Assembly (NCBI RefSeq): GCF_014192515.1 | Contig: NZ_JACHYB010000001.1 | Coordinates: 124,001 to 188,000, forward strand | DNA from: Microbacter margulisiae | GTDB taxonomy: Bacteria; Bacteroidota; Bacteroidia; Bacteroidales; Paludibacteraceae | Length of the DNA stretch: 64,000 bases | Direction of reading: 5' to 3' | Shown: one piece after another, positions 61,570 to 64,000 of the stretch | How positions within the stretch are numbered: the first letter of the stretch is position 1 | Layout of the letters: every line of letters starts with the position of its first letter | The notes under the pieces: model-generated | Seen by the model: the letters and a program-made list of their open reading frames with translations, nothing else | Databases searched by the model: none | Told to the model about the DNA's origin: nothing | Program-made: the position numbers and the translations under genes

Positions 61570-62355
61570 TTTTGCAATATTGATCAGTCACACAACAGGG
61601 GAGATGCATCTTCAACCGTTGTAAGAAAACCGGATCATAGAGGCTGAGGTGTTGCAAAGGTTCATGGGGCAAAGCAAAAAGAAGATCGAACGGCAACAAA
61701 GGGGAGAGAAGCTTCCGCGAATGGAGAAAAAACAGCATCAAAGGAGAGAGAAAAGGATGCGAACGCAAGAGGAAGAATAAAAATCGTAGAAAGTGGAGAA
61801 AATAATGCAAGAGATTGGATAGCGAACGTAAGAGGAAGATGAGCGAACACGCGAGATTGAAAATCGAACGCAGAAATTTTAGAAAAAATAGGAGAGAAAG
61901 CAAATCAAACGCGAGAGATTGAAAATCGAACGCAAGCGGACGGGAAAAGAACGCAGAAATTGGAGAAAAAATGCAAGAGATTGAACAGCGAACGCAGGTG
62001 GAATGTCTGTATGCACAGAAAAACAGAATCGAACGCAGAAAAAATAAAACAAATGTAAAAACAAACTCCGGACAAGCATGAGCAAGACGATCCCGAAGCC
62101 CGATATCCAGGTGAGGAGCAGGGCAGGGAGGAACACACATACCAAATAACCTATAAACAACAAGTCATTGACAAAACAGACAAATTAAAATAACAAAGAA
62201 AACAGGGCAACCCTGTAGCCGTTGCGCAGAAAACAGCACGCCGGACTACACGGGCAGAAGTGAACGGAAAATGGAATCAAAAGAATAAAGCCGCATGCGG
62301 CAAACGAAAAGGCCATCAAAAGTGGATGGTCTATATTGGATTATTTACAATTTAA
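61570..62355. other. 786-bp region with purine-rich periodic repeats, no gene
   Basis: Long minus-strand frames here (61559-62163) are Phe/Leu/Ser-rich readings of a purine-rich repeat and have no protein features. The repeat itself occupies 61687-62037. A 23-codon ORF starting at 62078 (MSKTIPKPDIQV) has no support. GCCGCATGCGGC near 62291 is a short perfect palindrome. Confidence 0.55.
61687..62037 (+). repeat. about 21-bp periodic CGAACGCA array
   Basis: CGAAC (or CAAAC/AGAAC) occurs at 61687, 61760, 61823, 61844, 61865, 61906, 61927, 61948, 61989 and 62030. From the second copy on, the steps are 63, 21, 21, 41, 21, 21, 41 and 41, multiples of about 20.7 bp, two helical turns. Between cores recur GAGAGATTGAAAAT and GCAGAAATTGGAGAAAAAA. 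The array follows the WYL gene by 118 bases. Confidence 0.7.
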
Positions 62356-63099
62356 ATGTTTAGCGTTATGAATGAGAAAAAGTTTTGGTGTAAAACCGAA
62401 ATGGTTCCTGTAATCGCAGGATTTATGTTGAATAGCCTCCGGGGCGACCTGGCGGACTTCAGTAGTTATTCTTCCATGTTCTCCGAAGAGTATATCACTT
62501 CTGTGGATGCTCAGAAAACTTTGTGCAGCGAGTTGATCAGGTCAAATGCTGTTGTCGGGCAGCTTAAGCTGATCACCCGGCAAATGAATGACAAATCCAA
62601 AGAGTTGCGGATTAAACTCAATCCGCTTGAAGGCTATCTGAAACTTGCCGAGAACGAACTCGACACGCAGGTGGCCGACTTTGGGCTAAAGGCTGTGCGC
62701 AAGCAAATAAGCCGGGGCAACATGGAAGGTTTGATCATGGACCTTACCACAATGGTAGGCGTCCTGAACCGTAACCTTACAGTGTTGCAGGCCAAGGGAA
62801 TGAGTCCTGATTTTCCGGCTGAACTCACTGCCCTGGTAGGAGAGATCAGTGTGTTGAACGAAGCACAGAGCAGCAAGCTGAGCGAGCGCTGCCGGATGAC
62901 GGATACGAATTTGAAGGAGTTTAATAAAATGTGGGGGATGATCTCCATGATTTCCCAATCGGCACAAGCGATCTATCGGGGTGTCGATCCGGTAAAACTG
63001 AAAGACTATACCATCAAGGTGTTGGTGGGCAGGGCTTCTACTTCGACGGCAAAAAGCCAGGCAACTTCCACAACTACAACAGATACTCCTGCAGCATAG
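62356..63099 (+). CDS. helical protein of unknown function
   Basis: A 247-residue, mostly alpha-helical protein with amphipathic stretches such as ITRQMNDKSKELRIKLNPLE and LTTMVGVLNRNLTVLQAKGM. A serine/threonine-rich tail (STSTAKSQATSTTTTDTPAA) ends it. ATG 62356 is used; the ATG four codons later is equally possible. It resembles unnamed Bacteroidota families in which a helical domain of this size occurs alone. No signal peptide or catalytic motif is seen. A hairpin after the gene (63118-63162) suggests a single-gene transcript. Confidence 0.65.
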   Translation: MFSVMNEKKFWCKTEMVPVIAGFMLNSLRGDLADFSSYSSMFSEEYITSVDAQKTLCSELIRSNAVVGQLKLITRQMNDKSKELRIKLNPLEGYLKLAENELDTQVADFGLKAVRKQISRGNMEGLIMDLTTMVGVLNRNLTVLQAKGMSPDFPAELTALVGEISVLNEAQSSKLSERCRMTDTNLKEFNKMWGMISMISQSAQAIYRGVDPVKLKDYTIKVLVGRASTSTAKSQATSTTTTDTPAA

Positions 63100-63117
63100 G
63101 GATCTCAGGTTGGCAAT

Positions 63118-63162
63118 GGCTCCCCGGTGCCGGAATTTCCTGTCGGGGATGCCTTGTTTTTC
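63118..63162 (+). terminator. intrinsic terminator after the helical protein gene
   Basis: GGCTCCCCG (63118-63126) pairs with CGGGGATGCC (63144-63153), with one bulged base and a 17-base loop, followed by TTGTTTTTC. It lies 19 bases after the stop codon. Confidence 0.5.
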
Positions 63163-63344
63163 TGAAACAGAGTGTGAAGCGTTTGCCGGTAAGGGCAGCG
63201 CCTAACAGAAACAAGAGGAATGACGAAAGATTATAAATGGAGACAACATGAATATAAACAGACTTGCAGCAGTGTTGAAATGGCGTTTGAAGAGCGTTTA
63301 AAGGCTGCCGGTCGTAATCTAATACTCTTCTTAAATACATCATT

Positions 63345-63623
63345 ATGAAAAAAATTTTTTACCTGTTTGTCGTGGCTATTGCGCTTACCGCTTGTTCTAA
63401 AAACAATGAACCAGCGGTAACTACGTATCAGATTGTCAATAATGTTTCAGTGTCAACCTCCATTACCGATTTGGATGGGAGTATGTATCAGGTGATTGTA
63501 CTGGGATATAACAATGACAATGAAGTAATCCAAACAGACAATATTGACAAAGTAGCTGCTAACGGAGGTGCAACAGACAAGATGAAAGTGTCTGATAATG
63601 TGACGAAAGAGACTGTAAATTAA
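63345..63623 (+). CDS. small lipoprotein, possibly truncated by the IS256-type element
   Basis: A 92-residue protein with a lipoprotein signal (MKKIFYLFVVAIALTACSKN, lipobox LTAC) and a short beta-rich mature part (YQIVNNVSVSTSITDLDGSM, VIVLGYNNDNEV). It ends KETVN and TAA 55 bases before an IS256-type transposase start, so the 3' end may have been replaced by the left end of that element. No family is recognised. Confidence 0.65.
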   Translation: MKKIFYLFVVAIALTACSKNNEPAVTTYQIVNNVSVSTSITDLDGSMYQVIVLGYNNDNEVIQTDNIDKVAANGGATDKMKVSDNVTKETVN

Positions 63624-63678
63624 ACTGTGTCAGTAAAGAATAAAATAATTTTATAACTTTACAATACAGTTTATTTTT

Positions 63679-64000
63679 ATGGAAGAATTTGATTACAAGG
63701 CTTTTCAAGCCAAAGTTTTAGAACAGATAAAATCTGGCAAACCCCTTTTAGGCAAAGATGGTGCCTTTGCGCCCTTGTTAGAAAATATTCTAAATGCAGC
63801 TTTAGAGGGAGAAATGGATGCTCATTTAGATGAAGATGAGCGTAGTTTAGGCAATCGGCGCAATGGACGTATGTCCAAACAAGTTCAAACCCAATTGGGT
63901 GAAGTCACCGTTCATACACCCCGTGACCGCCATTCCAGTTTTGAACCTGAGTTTATAAAGAAACGTGAAACAATACTTGCAGAAGGTGTTGCAGACCGTA
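63679..64000 (+). CDS. IS256-family (mutator) transposase, N-terminal part
   Basis: The frame is open from ATG 63679 to the window end (107 codons). LLENILNAALEGEMDAHLDE, RRNGRMSKQVQTQLGEVTVH and TPRDRHSSFEPEFIKKRETI are the conserved N-terminal blocks of IS256-family transposases, just before the first catalytic aspartate. The left terminus probably lies between the lipoprotein stop (63623) and the start codon; GTGTCAGTAAAG at about 63627 may be part of it, but the other end is outside the window. Confidence 0.88.
   Translation, partial: MEEFDYKAFQAKVLEQIKSGKPLLGKDGAFAPLLENILNAALEGEMDAHLDEDERSLGNRRNGRMSKQVQTQLGEVTVHTPRDRHSSFEPEFIKKRETILAEGVADR

Noticed and set aside
61559..62163. Long minus-strand frames rich in Phe, Leu and Ser (up to 193 residues)
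   Set aside because: They are antisense readings of a purine-rich periodic repeat; composition is extreme and no domain or plausible start context is seen.
7541..62355. tRNA or rRNA genes in the intergenic gaps
   Set aside because: No T-loop GTTCGAATC-type box with a matching acceptor stem was found; the GTTCGAT motifs at 57.8 kb are periodic repeats and do not sit in a cloverleaf.

Overview
The window looks like chromosome of a Bacteroidota member, most likely Bacteroidales. The evidence is moderate-to-low GC, start codons without Shine-Dalgarno sequences, several TAnnTTTG-type -7 promoter elements, a TonB-dependent receptor, four-helix-bundle (23S-IVP-like) genes, and families of word-like intergenic repeats typical of the phylum. 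No genus can be named from the sequence alone.

Layout. (1) 1-7540, plus strand: the 3' end of a TonB-dependent receptor, a nitroreductase, hemN and hemG (late haem synthesis), and a large MscS-type channel gene with an in-frame amber codon just after its signal peptide. Gaps here are filled by dispersed intergenic repeats. (2) 7686-56860, minus strand: about 49 kb of surface-polysaccharide locus, read right to left. It begins with three tandem FdtA-like ketoisomerases and ends with wza, wzc, wbpP/tviC and tviB. It contains Wzx (49.3-50.7 kb), an EpsG-type polymerase (44.9-46.1 kb), a PglC-type initiating transferase (23.4-24.0 kb), WbpM/PglF-type dehydratase, PglE and PglD homologues, about ten glycosyltransferases, deacetylase-like and acetyltransferase genes, an ATP-grasp enzyme and a DUF362 protein. 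(3) 56861-64000: sparse genes (a small acidic protein, an SDR, a WYL-domain regulator, a helical protein of unknown function, a lipoprotein, the start of an IS256-family transposase) and two non-coding arrays whose motifs repeat in register with the DNA helix (11 bp and about 21 bp).

How the genes work together. The enzymes point to three special sugars: a uronic acid (TviB/WbpP, UDP-GalNAcA type), a 4-amino-4,6-dideoxy sugar (WbpM, PglE, PglD, PglC) and a dTDP-3-amino-3,6-dideoxyhexose (FdtA/FdtB). Woven into the locus are three fatty-acid-synthase-like cassettes: ACP + one KAS III + SDR at 20.7-22.7 kb; ACP + two KAS III + SDR at 26.4-29.4 kb; KAS III + SDR + GNAT at 53.4-55.6 kb. None has a dehydratase or enoyl reductase, so short hydroxyacyl groups are the predicted products, probably N-linked to the amino sugars. 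The 26-29 kb cassette could make a 3,5-dihydroxyhexanoyl group by two condensation/reduction rounds.

The locus is being remodelled. One IS4-family element splits the PglE-type aminotransferase with an exact 10-bp target duplication. A relative sits just upstream of the polysaccharide deacetylase gene. A decayed IS630-family element lies at 47.1-48.3 kb. A KilA-N gene and a glycosyltransferase are pseudogenes, and three copies of the same glycosyltransferase 5' end mark old junctions. The oddest gene is a PIN-domain/FdtB fusion preceded by a small antitoxin-like gene.
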